Positions 27,888 to 37,387 of a DNA stretch of 64,000 nt are shown here, one piece after another. The DNA lies in the NCBI GenBank assembly GCA_024682395.1, contig JAIKZH010000083.1:1-64000 (forward strand), read 5' to 3'. The notes beneath the pieces were generated by a model. That model was not told the origin of the DNA. It was given only the letters and a program-made list of their open reading frames with translations, and made no database searches. Position 1 is the first letter of the stretch. Each line of letters opens with the position of its first letter. This DNA comes from Bacteroidaceae bacterium. GTDB taxonomy: Bacteria > Bacteroidota > Bacteroidia > Bacteroidales > Bacteroidaceae. Position numbers and translations under genes: made by a program.

Positions 27888-30026
27888 ATGTGTATGGAAA
27901 AGATTAAAAAATTATTAATGACATCTATGGCACTGGTTGCCATGGCTGCTCCGCTATTCACATCTTGTAGTGATGATCCAGGAGTTGAGAATTACTATAC
28001 AACAAAGAAACAATATGCGGCTGATTATTTGAGAGATAATCAGGAATTCAGTGAATTTATCGAAATATTAAATCGTGCAACAGGCGAGAAGGGTACATAC
28101 AGACTGATGGACCTCTTGAGCACATATGGCTCATATACAGTTTTTGCTCCAACCAATGACGCTGTTGACAAGTTCTTGGCACAAAAAGGAGTTTCATCTG
28201 TTGCAGAACTTAGTAAGGAAGACTGTGATACAATTGCATTGAATCATATTATAGAACAAGAATTCTATACATCTGATTATAATAATGCAACATATCCACA
28301 AGCAAATATGCTTGACAGATATCTCACAATTACTTCTGATTCAGATACAGTGTCAGTTCCTGGTCAGGTAAGATTGGCAATGTATTTGAATAAAACTGCA
28401 AGAATTATTCATCCAGACGATTCTGTAATGAATGGTGTTGTACATACTTTGAATAGCTTAATTGGTACAAACAATGATTTGCTCGCCGACTTAATGAGCA
28501 AAGACTCCAACATATCATTGTTCAATCAAGCAATTGTTGCAACAAACTTTGCAGATAAACTTCAGCAATATATGGACATTGATTACGAACGAGCTAAAGG
28601 TCCTACATTTGAACAAGATTCAGTGGACTGGACAAATAATGAATTATGTTTGTCAACAGCAGTTGAGTATGATAATGTCGCATACATGAAGCATCGTTAT
28701 TTCAAATATACAGCTTTTGTGGAAACAGACGAAGTGTTTGAGAAAAATGGTGTTACAACATTAGATGATTTAAGAAATCTTGCATATCAGAAATATTACC
28801 CAGTATATCCTGATGATGCAAACATTACAGACGAAACCGATCCTCGTAACTATCTTAATCGTTTCGTAGCATATCACTTCTTGCCATTCCAACAAACATA
28901 TTGGCAATTAACTTGTTTTGATGGCTCAGATAAGACAGAACTTGCTAATCACTTCCTTCGTAACAAACAAGATATTGCAGACTGGTATGAAGCAATGATG
29001 CCACATTCACTTATGAAGTTCTCATATCCTGCTGGTGGCGCACGTGGTTTGTATATTAATAACCGTGGTATTAAGTGTCGTCCAGACGAGCGTGGTGTAT
29101 ATATTCGTGGTGTGAAAGTTACTCCTCCTCATGAGATGCCAGATAATATGTCGTTGAATGGTATATATTATTATATTGATGATGTATTAGCATATGATAA
29201 GAATACTCAGAATAATGTTATCGGAGGTGAACGTCTTCGTATGGATGGTTCTACATTGTCACCAGACTTCTTAACAAGTGGTGCTCGTGGACATTATACA
29301 CGTTCAAATATTGAACATGGAAAGTTCGGTTTAGGTGGTCAGACAAAGAATGCAGCATCTAATACAAATACTTGTCTTGGCTTTAAGGCAGGATTTGCAA
29401 AGAACTTCTATTATTCAGATAATATCACTCACTTGCATGTTCGTAATCGTGTGTTACATTTCGCATCATTTGAAGGTGACGAGTTGACTATTATCGGTCA
29501 GTTTGATATAACTATTAAGATGCCTCCTGTACCAGAAGGAATGTGGGAAGTTCGTATTTTCTCTTGTTTCGGATTTGAAAACAGAGGTATCATTCAGTTC
29601 TATTTTGGCCCAGGTGAGGTTGTTAACGGAAAGGTTGAGGGTGATTTGAAGCCTTGTGGTATTCCATTGGATATGCGACCAGGTGGTGAAGACCCTAAGA
29701 TTGGATGGGTTAATGACGCAAATCTTGGTGATGAAGATGCTATCGCAGCATTTGACAAGCAATTCCGTAATAATGGATGGATGAAAGGTATGGGCGGTTA
29801 TGGCTCAGGTCCTGAATCAGGTGGTGGTCCTTACACATATTTCCGCGATATAAGTGGAACACTTCGTAAGATCATTACACGTTTCCATTCAGATGGAAAA
29901 TCTGATTATTTCTTGAGATGTCAGCAGAAGCTCGAATCAAGCAAGAACACAATGAACTTTGATGCTCTTGAACTTTGTCCTGCAACTGTTTATAATAATG
30001 AGTATTATCCTGAAAACAGATGGTAG
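27888..30026 (+). CDS. FAS1 lipoprotein with C-terminal beta-rich domain
   Basis: The 712-residue product has a lipobox (F-T-S-C, Cys27) followed by S-D-D. The first FAS1 module (about 45-190) is canonical: S-Y-T-V-F-A-P-T-N-D-A-V (81-92) and M-N-G-V-V-H-T-L-N (180-188). A second FAS1-like module ends with N-G-I-Y-Y-Y-I-D-D-V-L (near 424). The remaining part (about 435-712) is beta-rich with G-M-W-E-V-R-I-F-S and R-G-I-I-Q-F-Y-F-G, resembling C-terminal domains of other Bacteroidota FAS1 lipoproteins. It sits between the two SusCD pairs. ATG at 27894 (two codons later) is an equally possible start. Confidence 0.8.
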   Translation: MCMEKIKKLLMTSMALVAMAAPLFTSCSDDPGVENYYTTKKQYAADYLRDNQEFSEFIEILNRATGEKGTYRLMDLLSTYGSYTVFAPTNDAVDKFLAQKGVSSVAELSKEDCDTIALNHIIEQEFYTSDYNNATYPQANMLDRYLTITSDSDTVSVPGQVRLAMYLNKTARIIHPDDSVMNGVVHTLNSLIGTNNDLLADLMSKDSNISLFNQAIVATNFADKLQQYMDIDYERAKGPTFEQDSVDWTNNELCLSTAVEYDNVAYMKHRYFKYTAFVETDEVFEKNGVTTLDDLRNLAYQKYYPVYPDDANITDETDPRNYLNRFVAYHFLPFQQTYWQLTCFDGSDKTELANHFLRNKQDIADWYEAMMPHSLMKFSYPAGGARGLYINNRGIKCRPDERGVYIRGVKVTPPHEMPDNMSLNGIYYYIDDVLAYDKNTQNNVIGGERLRMDGSTLSPDFLTSGARGHYTRSNIEHGKFGLGGQTKNAASNTNTCLGFKAGFAKNFYYSDNITHLHVRNRVLHFASFEGDELTIIGQFDITIKMPPVPEGMWEVRIFSCFGFENRGIIQFYFGPGEVVNGKVEGDLKPCGIPLDMRPGGEDPKIGWVNDANLGDEDAIAAFDKQFRNNGWMKGMGGYGSGPESGGGPYTYFRDISGTLRKIITRFHSDGKSDYFLRCQQKLESSKNTMNFDALELCPATVYNNEYYPENRW

Positions 30027-30032
30027 AATTGT

Positions 30033-30069
30033 TTTTTCCTTCCCTTCTATTTTGGAAGGGAAAGGAAAA
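30033..30069 (+). terminator. Hairpin between the second and third FAS1 genes
   Basis: CCCTTC (30042-30047) pairs with GAAGGG (30055-30060), extended outward by TTTTCCT with AAAGGAAAA with one bulge. The left arm starts in a T-run and the right arm ends in A's, with no T-run after it. It may be a partial terminator or an RNA processing point that sets different levels for the two halves of the locus. Confidence 0.45.
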
Positions 30070-30089
30070 TCCTAAAAATAGAACAAATT

Positions 30090-31937
30090 ATGAGAAAAAT
30101 ATTAAATATAACATTGGTTTTGTTCACCGTTTTATCAATCATATCATGTTCTGATACATGGGATGAACATTATCATGATGGAAATAAAGGCTTGTCTTAC
30201 GATGGCTCTTTGATTGATTATCTGAAGAGTCATGAAGAATTAAGTGATTTTGCTCAACTTGTTACAGCGACAGGTTTTGACAGAGAATTAGAAACTAAAA
30301 CAGGACAGTTCTTTACACTGATGGCACCAGTAAATGGTACATTTGATAAAGAAACGTATTTAGATATGATTAATGATGGTCGTAAAGAGGAAGTTATAAA
30401 ATCTTTTATCAAGAATCATATTACTCGTATGGATGTTTCATATTCTCCAGACGCAGCAGCCAAGAGTATTCGCATGTGGAATGCAAAGATCTTCTCAATG
30501 ACTCCAGATGCTCATATTGGCGATGCAACTATTATATCAGATAATATCAAATGTAAAAATGGTATTATATATACATTGGATAATAGTTTACCATTCCAGC
30601 CAAATATATATGAGAAAATCGAGATTGAGCATAATAAATGGCTTGCAAATCATCCAGAGGCTGCAGAGGAAGAAGAACTGATTTCTTTGTATACATTCTT
30701 GAGTAAGTACAATCAAGATTCATTGGATGTAGCACATAGTATTTCTCGTGATTACGATGAGAATGGCAATCCAATATATGTGGATTCTGTTATGATTCGA
30801 AACAACTCCATTTTGGTGGGTCTTGATGCCATGATATATGAGGAAGACTCAAACTATACAGCAATCATTCCTTCTGTGTCAGCATTCCAAGAACGTTATA
30901 ATGAGGCAAAATCTTACTTGAATTACAACCCATATATTGATTCTAAGAACAATACTAACTTATGTGATTCATTACAGAAATATTTTGCAACTTCATTTGC
31001 AATGTCTGATATGTTTTACAATATGAATGTAAATAAATATCCACAAGACTCTGTAGTGTCAACAACATATAATCGTCTATCTGATTGGCAGAATCATGTT
31101 TATTATAATCCGTTTAATGAAGACGGTATATTCAGTGGATATAACGAGAAATTTAATTGTAGTAATGGTACAGTATATATGTATGATAATTATCCATTAT
31201 CAGTAACAGATCAGTTCTTTAAGAAGAAAGAATATCTGTGTTATGATCTTAGTAATTTAAGTTCAGAAACATCATTCACCAAGAATATTGTAACTGATTA
31301 TGAACGTTTCGTTTTGCTTATTCAGAATGGTAATAATACTTATACTGAACATCCACTTGTGACTATTGCTCCATCTAAGCCTTCTGTAAGTCCACATGTA
31401 GGTATAAACATGACAAACAATTTGTCTGCTACATATGATATTTATATGGTGTATTCACCAAACTGGATATTATCTTATCCAAGTTATGAAAAAGCATATG
31501 AAACAGCTATGGAAGATAGTTTAGCATATGATGGTGGTAAAGGAGATATCAGTAAGATAAATTGGAAAATACCTATTCAGTCAACAAAATTCCGTGCATT
31601 GGTTTACGAACGCGACGATGCTGGTAAATATCCTTCAAGCAGTAAGAGTTATGTGTTGAAACCAACAAAGGGTGATAAGTTTGAGACACGTGTAACAAAC
31701 GTTGTTGACACATTGTATTTAGGTTCATATACTTTCAATCATGCATATTATGATTCAAATGAACAAAGTCAGCTATTGCCAACAGGTGCTGTACTGCAAA
31801 TACAAGTAGATGTTACAACAAAGGAATTTAACAATTATCAGTATTCACGTAATTTATACTTGAGTAAGATAATTCTTGTGCCACGTGTTGAGGAAGAAAC
31901 TGAATCAGATCAAATATTAACAGTAAAACAAAGATAA
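30090..31937 (+). CDS. FAS1 lipoprotein preceding the second SusCD pair
   Basis: The 615-residue product has a lipobox (I-I-S-C, Cys20) followed by S-D-T-W-D-E-H-Y. A FAS1 module (about 38-170) carries F-F-T-L-M-A-P-V-N-G-T-F (73-84) and N-G-I-I-Y-T-L-D-N-S-L (156-166). A second, more diverged module ends with N-G-T-V-Y-M-Y-D-N-Y-P-L (near 356), and a beta-rich C-terminal part of about 200 residues follows. It lies ten bases before the second SusC gene, the same relative place as the 941-residue FAS1 gene in the first half. The ligand is unknown. Confidence 0.75.
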   Translation: MRKILNITLVLFTVLSIISCSDTWDEHYHDGNKGLSYDGSLIDYLKSHEELSDFAQLVTATGFDRELETKTGQFFTLMAPVNGTFDKETYLDMINDGRKEEVIKSFIKNHITRMDVSYSPDAAAKSIRMWNAKIFSMTPDAHIGDATIISDNIKCKNGIIYTLDNSLPFQPNIYEKIEIEHNKWLANHPEAAEEEELISLYTFLSKYNQDSLDVAHSISRDYDENGNPIYVDSVMIRNNSILVGLDAMIYEEDSNYTAIIPSVSAFQERYNEAKSYLNYNPYIDSKNNTNLCDSLQKYFATSFAMSDMFYNMNVNKYPQDSVVSTTYNRLSDWQNHVYYNPFNEDGIFSGYNEKFNCSNGTVYMYDNYPLSVTDQFFKKKEYLCYDLSNLSSETSFTKNIVTDYERFVLLIQNGNNTYTEHPLVTIAPSKPSVSPHVGINMTNNLSATYDIYMVYSPNWILSYPSYEKAYETAMEDSLAYDGGKGDISKINWKIPIQSTKFRALVYERDDAGKYPSSSKSYVLKPTKGDKFETRVTNVVDTLYLGSYTFNHAYYDSNEQSQLLPTGAVLQIQVDVTTKEFNNYQYSRNLYLSKIILVPRVEEETESDQILTVKQR

Positions 31938-31947
31938 ATGATGCCTT

Positions 31948-34900
31948 ATGAAAACAGTATATAAATTTACATACACATTGGCTTTTATCTCTGCATTTAG
32001 TATTAGTGCATTTGCACAAGATGTAACAGATGATGGTGAGCAAGCTGAAAATGTTACTGTTGTAAAACAAGATAAACCAAAACAATCATATCCAACCATT
32101 GCTATCTCAGGTAAGGTTGTCGATGCATCGACAGGCGCTCCGTTAGCTGGTGCTCAGATTAAGTCATATAATAATAACAATTACACTGCGATGTCAGATG
32201 AAGATGGTACTTTTACAATTAATGTACCAGAGTTTGTCACTTCATTGGCAGTTAATCTTGACGGATATAACTTGAATCGTGTTGCCATTAATGGTCGCAA
32301 AACAGGTATTACAGTAAAACTTTTTACTGATAACTTTATTGATAGTTATAAAAGCAAAACAACAGCTGTAAATACTTCTGATGCTCAGGATTTTGGTACT
32401 TCCACAGCTATTAGTATTGATAATGAAATACATAATCGATTGGGTGCTGATGTGCGTACAATCCAACGCAGTGCAATCCCTGGTGTAGGTAATTCAATGT
32501 TTATCAATGGATACAACTCATTAAACTTGAATGCACAGCCATTGATTGTATTGGACGGAGTTATTTATGATATGCAATATGATCAGAATATGGCTCATAC
32601 TGGATATTTCAATAATCTACTTTCAGCGATTAATATCGATGACATTGAAGATGTAAAGGTATTAAAGAACGGAACAGCCATTTATGGTGCAAAAGCAGCA
32701 AATGGTGTAATCGTGATTAATACTAAACGAAATAAGAGTATGGCAACAAGCATCGATGTAAATATTAGTGCAGGTCTTGAAACAACTCCAACTCTGCCTG
32801 ATATGATGGGTGCTGATGAATATCGTATGTATGTGTCTCAGTTGTTGAACTCAACATCAACTAAGTTGCTTCAGTTTAAGTTCTTGAACTCAGATCCAAA
32901 TTATTATTATTACAATATGTATCACAATAATACAGACTGGACTGATGTGGTTTATAATGAAGCATGGACTCAAAATTACGGCATACACGTAAGTGGTGGT
33001 GATGATGTGGCAAGTTATAATGTGTCTGTAGGATACACAGACAGCCAGTCAACACTCAAGAAGAATGACATGGACCGTTTTAATATCCGTTTTAATACAG
33101 ATATTAATTTGATAAAGAATCTGTCAGCACGTTTTGATGCATCATATTCATCTGTTTCTCGTAATCTTCGAGATGATGGTTTGATTAGTGATTTCTCAAG
33201 TGCTCCAGTTTCTTCTCCAAGTATGCTTGCTTTGTTGAAAGCACCATTCCTCAGCCCATATGATTATGCAACTAATGGTGAACGTTCTGATTTCGTTTCA
33301 GATGCCGACACATATCTTAAGGAAATTCTCGGAAATGAAGGTGCTCTTGCTAACCCGCTTGGTATCTTAACAAACGGAGATGCGATTAACAAGAACAATT
33401 TCCAGAATATGACAATCAACGTTGCAATCACACCAAAATGGCAGATCAACAAGAATTTATCATTGCAGGAACATTTCTCTTATACAATGCAAAGTATGAA
33501 TGAGAAATACTATACTCCAATAAAAGGTATGCCAGATTATCAGGTAGAAGGTATGGGATTAGTAAATAACTCAAGACGAGTTATGGATTCTCAGATGAAT
33601 TCAATCTTCAGTGATACTCGTTTCGACTGGGCTATTCCACTTGGCAGTCATCGACTTGATGTCTTTGGAGGTGCACGTTTCATCTCAGATTCATTCACAC
33701 TTGCTGACGTAAAGGGTTACAATACAGGTTCTGATAAGACTCCTACATCTGATAACAACTATAAGACTGCTGTAGGTGATGATCAAGATTGGAAATCATT
33801 GTCATATTATGCAAATGTAGATTATAATTATAAAGAGAAGTATTATCTTACAGGTCAATTCTCATTGGAGACTTCAAGCCGTTTCGGAAAAGAAGGAAAT
33901 AACGGAATTGGACTCTTTGGTGTTCGTTGGGGCTTCTTCCCATCATTACAAGGTTCATGGGTACTTAGCAATGAAGATTGGTTCCATTCAAACAAATTCG
34001 TAAATATGTTGAAGGTGAATGCAGGTTTTGAATCTGTAGGAAATGATGCAATTGACAACTCTGCAGCACTTACATATATGTCATGTGCAAATCTTATTAA
34101 TGATAAGGTTACAAGTATTGGTATTACAAATATTGGAAACCCAAGTCTTTCATGGGAAACAACAAACAGATTCAATGTTGGTTTTGAAGGAAACTTCTTC
34201 GATAACCGTTTGAATGTACGTTTCAACTATTTCACATCTAAGACATCAAACCTTATTACATATAGTAAACTCGCATATGTTGCAGGTCTTGAAGATTATT
34301 GCACAAATGAAGGTGCTCTTAAGAATAATGGTTTCGATGTGTCAGTAGTTTCTAAACTTGTCAACATGGATAAGTTTAAAATGGAACTCGGAGCAAGTTT
34401 AGGTCATTATAAGAATAAGTTATCTTCATTGTCAAGTGATGTAAATGAACATGTTACTGATTTGTATGGTGGTCAGGTAATTTCTCGCGTGGGAAGTCCA
34501 GTTGGATTGTTCTATGGATATAAGACCGATGGAGTATTCTCTACAACTGCAGAGGCTAACGAAGCCAATCTTTATATTGTGGACAATGTAGGTACAAAGC
34601 ATTACTTCGGTGCAGGTGATATCAAATTCGTAAATACAAATCCTGAGGTAGATAATTGTATTGATGAGAATGACCGAGTTGTTATAGGTAATCCAAATCC
34701 TGATGTTTATGGAAATATCTTTGCTAATTTCTATATAGGAAAACACTTGTCAGTTAATGCAGGTTTCAACTATTGTCTTGGCAATGATATTTATAACTAT
34801 CAACGTAGTATCCTTGAAAGAGGCTCACATTTCTACAATCAGACAACAGCTGTTGAAAGACACTGGGTTGTTGAAGGTCAAGAAACCGACATTATGAAGG

Positions 34901-35190
34901 TTGTTTACTCTGACCCTCTTGGTAACAGTCGCTTCTCAGATCGTTGGATTGAAGACGGTAGTTATTTCAAACTTAAGAATTTGACTGTAAATTATAAATT
35001 TAATATAAAGAATGAGTATATTAAGGGATTGTCTGTATGGGCTTCTGCTAATAACTTATTTACAATCTCAAAGTATTTAGGAAGCGATCCTGAAGTTTCT
35101 TGTGGTAATGGTGTTCTTTGCCAAGGCATTGATGCTGGTTATCTTACATCAGGTCGTAGTTTCATGCTTGGTTTAAAGATTAACTTGTAA
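31948..35190 (+). CDS. SusC/RagA-type TonB-dependent outer-membrane transporter (second copy)
   Basis: The 1080-residue product has a signal peptide ending near S-A-F-A-Q (24), then a carboxypeptidase-regulatory-like domain with I-S-G-K-V-V-D-A-S-T-G-A-P-L-A-G-A and D-E-D-G-T-F-T-I. The plug is less typical than usual: the R-I-R-G motif reads M-F-I-N-G-Y-N-S-L, followed by P-L-I-V-L-D-G-V and V-L-K-N-G-T-A-I-Y-G-A-K-A-A-N-G-V. The barrel ends G-L-K-I-N-L, where a terminal aromatic residue is more common. It is paralogous in role to the first SusC but clearly divergent, so the two pairs may take different ligands. Confidence 0.93.
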   Translation: MKTVYKFTYTLAFISAFSISAFAQDVTDDGEQAENVTVVKQDKPKQSYPTIAISGKVVDASTGAPLAGAQIKSYNNNNYTAMSDEDGTFTINVPEFVTSLAVNLDGYNLNRVAINGRKTGITVKLFTDNFIDSYKSKTTAVNTSDAQDFGTSTAISIDNEIHNRLGADVRTIQRSAIPGVGNSMFINGYNSLNLNAQPLIVLDGVIYDMQYDQNMAHTGYFNNLLSAINIDDIEDVKVLKNGTAIYGAKAANGVIVINTKRNKSMATSIDVNISAGLETTPTLPDMMGADEYRMYVSQLLNSTSTKLLQFKFLNSDPNYYYYNMYHNNTDWTDVVYNEAWTQNYGIHVSGGDDVASYNVSVGYTDSQSTLKKNDMDRFNIRFNTDINLIKNLSARFDASYSSVSRNLRDDGLISDFSSAPVSSPSMLALLKAPFLSPYDYATNGERSDFVSDADTYLKEILGNEGALANPLGILTNGDAINKNNFQNMTINVAITPKWQINKNLSLQEHFSYTMQSMNEKYYTPIKGMPDYQVEGMGLVNNSRRVMDSQMNSIFSDTRFDWAIPLGSHRLDVFGGARFISDSFTLADVKGYNTGSDKTPTSDNNYKTAVGDDQDWKSLSYYANVDYNYKEKYYLTGQFSLETSSRFGKEGNNGIGLFGVRWGFFPSLQGSWVLSNEDWFHSNKFVNMLKVNAGFESVGNDAIDNSAALTYMSCANLINDKVTSIGITNIGNPSLSWETTNRFNVGFEGNFFDNRLNVRFNYFTSKTSNLITYSKLAYVAGLEDYCTNEGALKNNGFDVSVVSKLVNMDKFKMELGASLGHYKNKLSSLSSDVNEHVTDLYGGQVISRVGSPVGLFYGYKTDGVFSTTAEANEANLYIVDNVGTKHYFGAGDIKFVNTNPEVDNCIDENDRVVIGNPNPDVYGNIFANFYIGKHLSVNAGFNYCLGNDIYNYQRSILERGSHFYNQTTAVERHWVVEGQETDIMKVVYSDPLGNSRFSDRWIEDGSYFKLKNLTVNYKFNIKNEYIKGLSVWASANNLFTISKYLGSDPEVSCGNGVLCQGIDAGYLTSGRSFMLGLKINL

Positions 35191-35191
35191 G

Positions 35192-35198
35192 AAAGGAG
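35192..35198 (+). promoter_or_regulatory. Shine-Dalgarno-like site before the second susD-type gene
   Basis: AAAGGAG ends eight bases before the ATG at 35207, matching the arrangement before the first SusD-type gene. Confidence 0.55.
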
Positions 35199-35206
35199 AT
35201 TATTAT

Positions 35207-37243
35207 ATGAAAAAATCAATATATATATTCGTTGTAGGTCTGTTAGCAGCAATAGGGCTGTCAACTACCAGTTGTGAAGATGTGTTTACTCCTGATAATG
35301 GTATGGTAACAACAGATCTTGCTCCTAAGGATACATTGTATCAGATGATGGGAATATTTAAGCGTATGCAAAAGTTGGCAACTCGAACTGTCCTTTTGGG
35401 AGAAGTACGCGCCGATTTGGTTGATATCAACGAAAAAACGCCTCTGTCAATTCAGGAATTATCTAAAAACTCAGTAAGTTTAGATAATGAATACAATAAT
35501 CCACGAGATTATTATGATGTAATTAATAACTGTAATACCTACCTGAAATATGTAGATAGCTTACTGATGACTCATGGTGAAGGTTATTATGAGAAAGAAA
35601 TCATGACTGTCAAGACATGTCGAGCTTGGACATATCTCGAGTTAGCTAAGATATATGGTGAGGTCCCATTCTATACAGATCCTATTACATCATCAGCCGA
35701 AGCTGATAACATTATTAAATCTACAGAGAATCGTAAGACCTTGAAAGAGATTTGTGATTTCTTTATTAATGATTTGGATTCATATCAGTATTTAGATAAG
35801 AACAACGCTCTATGTCCAAGATATAAAGTTGAGGGAGTAAGTTATCAGCCAATTCCAGCAAGAGTAATGTTGGCAGAATTATATTTATGGCGCGGAAGTG
35901 TTACTCAAAGTAAAGACGATTTCATAAATGCAGTTCGATTGTATCATGATTTCCTTACTTTTACAAACGAAGAACATGCAACAACCGCTTCATATACATC
36001 AGAATGGGTGGATTTGAATAATCAATCTTGGTCTTCAAGTTATATATCAAACTTCATAGAGCCAGATAACCGTGATATTGTTTCGGTCATTCCTTTGGAT
36101 ACAATAGAGTTTTATGGTACATGTAGTGATCTTCGTGCTATATTCTGTTCTTCATACAAGAACGATTACTATGCATTAGTTAATCCGTCAGAATATATCA
36201 AAGAAGTTTCACAAGACCAAAAGTATTGTCAATGTATTTCTGTTAAGAACTCATCAAAACCATCTGTTTCATATAAATCAGATGATGTGGCTCAGTATAC
36301 TTCTCCTCTTGAAAAAGGAGATTTGCGCTTGGCTTCTGTATATTATCTAACTAATCTCAACGACAGATACCATAATTATAATACAGTTCTTCAGAATATA
36401 TATAAGTATTCTCAAGGAAATGGTATTGGTACAGATCAACGTTTGAGCTTTATCCCATTATTCAGATACAATATCTTGTATTTGCACATGGCAGAAGCGC
36501 TTAATCGTGCAGGCTTCCCTGAAACAGCCTTTGCGGTTTTGAAGTATGGATTATCTGAGGAAATCATGTCTGATAGATCTATCATTTCTGAGTATGAATA
36601 TGAAAGATTAAAAGAAATCAAAACTCGTGGATATTCAATAGGTACTACCAATAGTTTTGTTGAATGGCCAAAAGAATACTTCCAACCAATGAAGTATGGA
36701 TCTGCAGCAACAAATCTCGTGGCTTCTACTATTCAGATTGGAATTCACTCAATAGGTTCAGGTGATGCTGCATATAATGAGTACTATACTTTGCCTGTAA
36801 CTGAAGAGGTTTGGGAAGATTTTAATACTAAATATGACGAATATATAAGTTATAATACCGAATTTGAATCTTGGAAACTTAAGAATCGTCTTACAATATT
36901 CTCTTCTCATGAAGATTCTATAAATTATTACGCAAAAGAGGGTGAGTATTTAGAGAATCTATCAGGACTCCAGCAGCAAGTTGAAGATGAATACGATAAG
37001 GCTTATATGGAGCAACGCACATATTATCCTGATTTCGTGGCTCAGAAAATTCTTGAGGAGGAGGCCCTTGAGGGCATGTTTGAAGGATATCGTTTTTATG
37101 ACTTGATGCGATATGCATTATATTCAGGTAATCTTGATTTTATTGCAGAACAAGTCGCAAAGCGAAAAGGTAAAGACTCAACTAATTCAAGTGCGAATAA
37201 CCTGAAAGCAGGTAATTGGTACATACCTTTACGAAAGAAATAA
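35207..37243 (+). CDS. SusD/RagB-type nutrient-binding lipoprotein (second copy)
   Basis: The 678-residue product has a lipobox (T-T-S-C, Cys23) followed by E-D. The N-terminal part has Y-D-V-I-N-N-C-N-T-Y-L-K-Y, and the TPR-like region V-K-T-C-R-A-W-T-Y-L-E-L-A-K-I-Y-G-E-V-P-F is typical. Near the C-terminus L-E-E-E-A-L-E-G-M-F-E-G-Y-R-F-Y-D-L-M-R replaces the usual E-R-x-x-E-F-x-x-E-G-x-R-x-x-D-L motif. It is longer than many SusD proteins because of an insertion around residues 540-590. It closes the locus, before a strong terminator. Confidence 0.93.
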   Translation: MKKSIYIFVVGLLAAIGLSTTSCEDVFTPDNGMVTTDLAPKDTLYQMMGIFKRMQKLATRTVLLGEVRADLVDINEKTPLSIQELSKNSVSLDNEYNNPRDYYDVINNCNTYLKYVDSLLMTHGEGYYEKEIMTVKTCRAWTYLELAKIYGEVPFYTDPITSSAEADNIIKSTENRKTLKEICDFFINDLDSYQYLDKNNALCPRYKVEGVSYQPIPARVMLAELYLWRGSVTQSKDDFINAVRLYHDFLTFTNEEHATTASYTSEWVDLNNQSWSSSYISNFIEPDNRDIVSVIPLDTIEFYGTCSDLRAIFCSSYKNDYYALVNPSEYIKEVSQDQKYCQCISVKNSSKPSVSYKSDDVAQYTSPLEKGDLRLASVYYLTNLNDRYHNYNTVLQNIYKYSQGNGIGTDQRLSFIPLFRYNILYLHMAEALNRAGFPETAFAVLKYGLSEEIMSDRSIISEYEYERLKEIKTRGYSIGTTNSFVEWPKEYFQPMKYGSAATNLVASTIQIGIHSIGSGDAAYNEYYTLPVTEEVWEDFNTKYDEYISYNTEFESWKLKNRLTIFSSHEDSINYYAKEGEYLENLSGLQQQVEDEYDKAYMEQRTYYPDFVAQKILEEEALEGMFEGYRFYDLMRYALYSGNLDFIAEQVAKRKGKDSTNSSANNLKAGNWYIPLRKK

Positions 37244-37260
37244 TCTTTTCGAATGTAGAA

Positions 37261-37310
37261 CGGTCCGGAATAAATCTTATGTGTTAAGATTATTCCTGGA
37301 CCGCTTTTGT
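37261..37310 (+). terminator. Terminator after the FAS1/SusCD locus
   Basis: A long stem pairs the arm at 37261-37279 with the arm at 37285-37303 with one bulge on each side, followed by GCTTTTGTCTT. It closes the 17.5-kb locus. Confidence 0.85.
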
Positions 37311-37387
37311 CTTATTCTAATTCTGTTTAAAGTACAGATGTTTGTTTTTTTATCTTATTTAATAACTAACTTAAACCACAACCGACT

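Noticed and set aside
33855-34226. A 123-codon antisense frame inside the second SusC gene
   Set aside because: Complementary shadow of a conserved barrel-coding region, with low-complexity translation.
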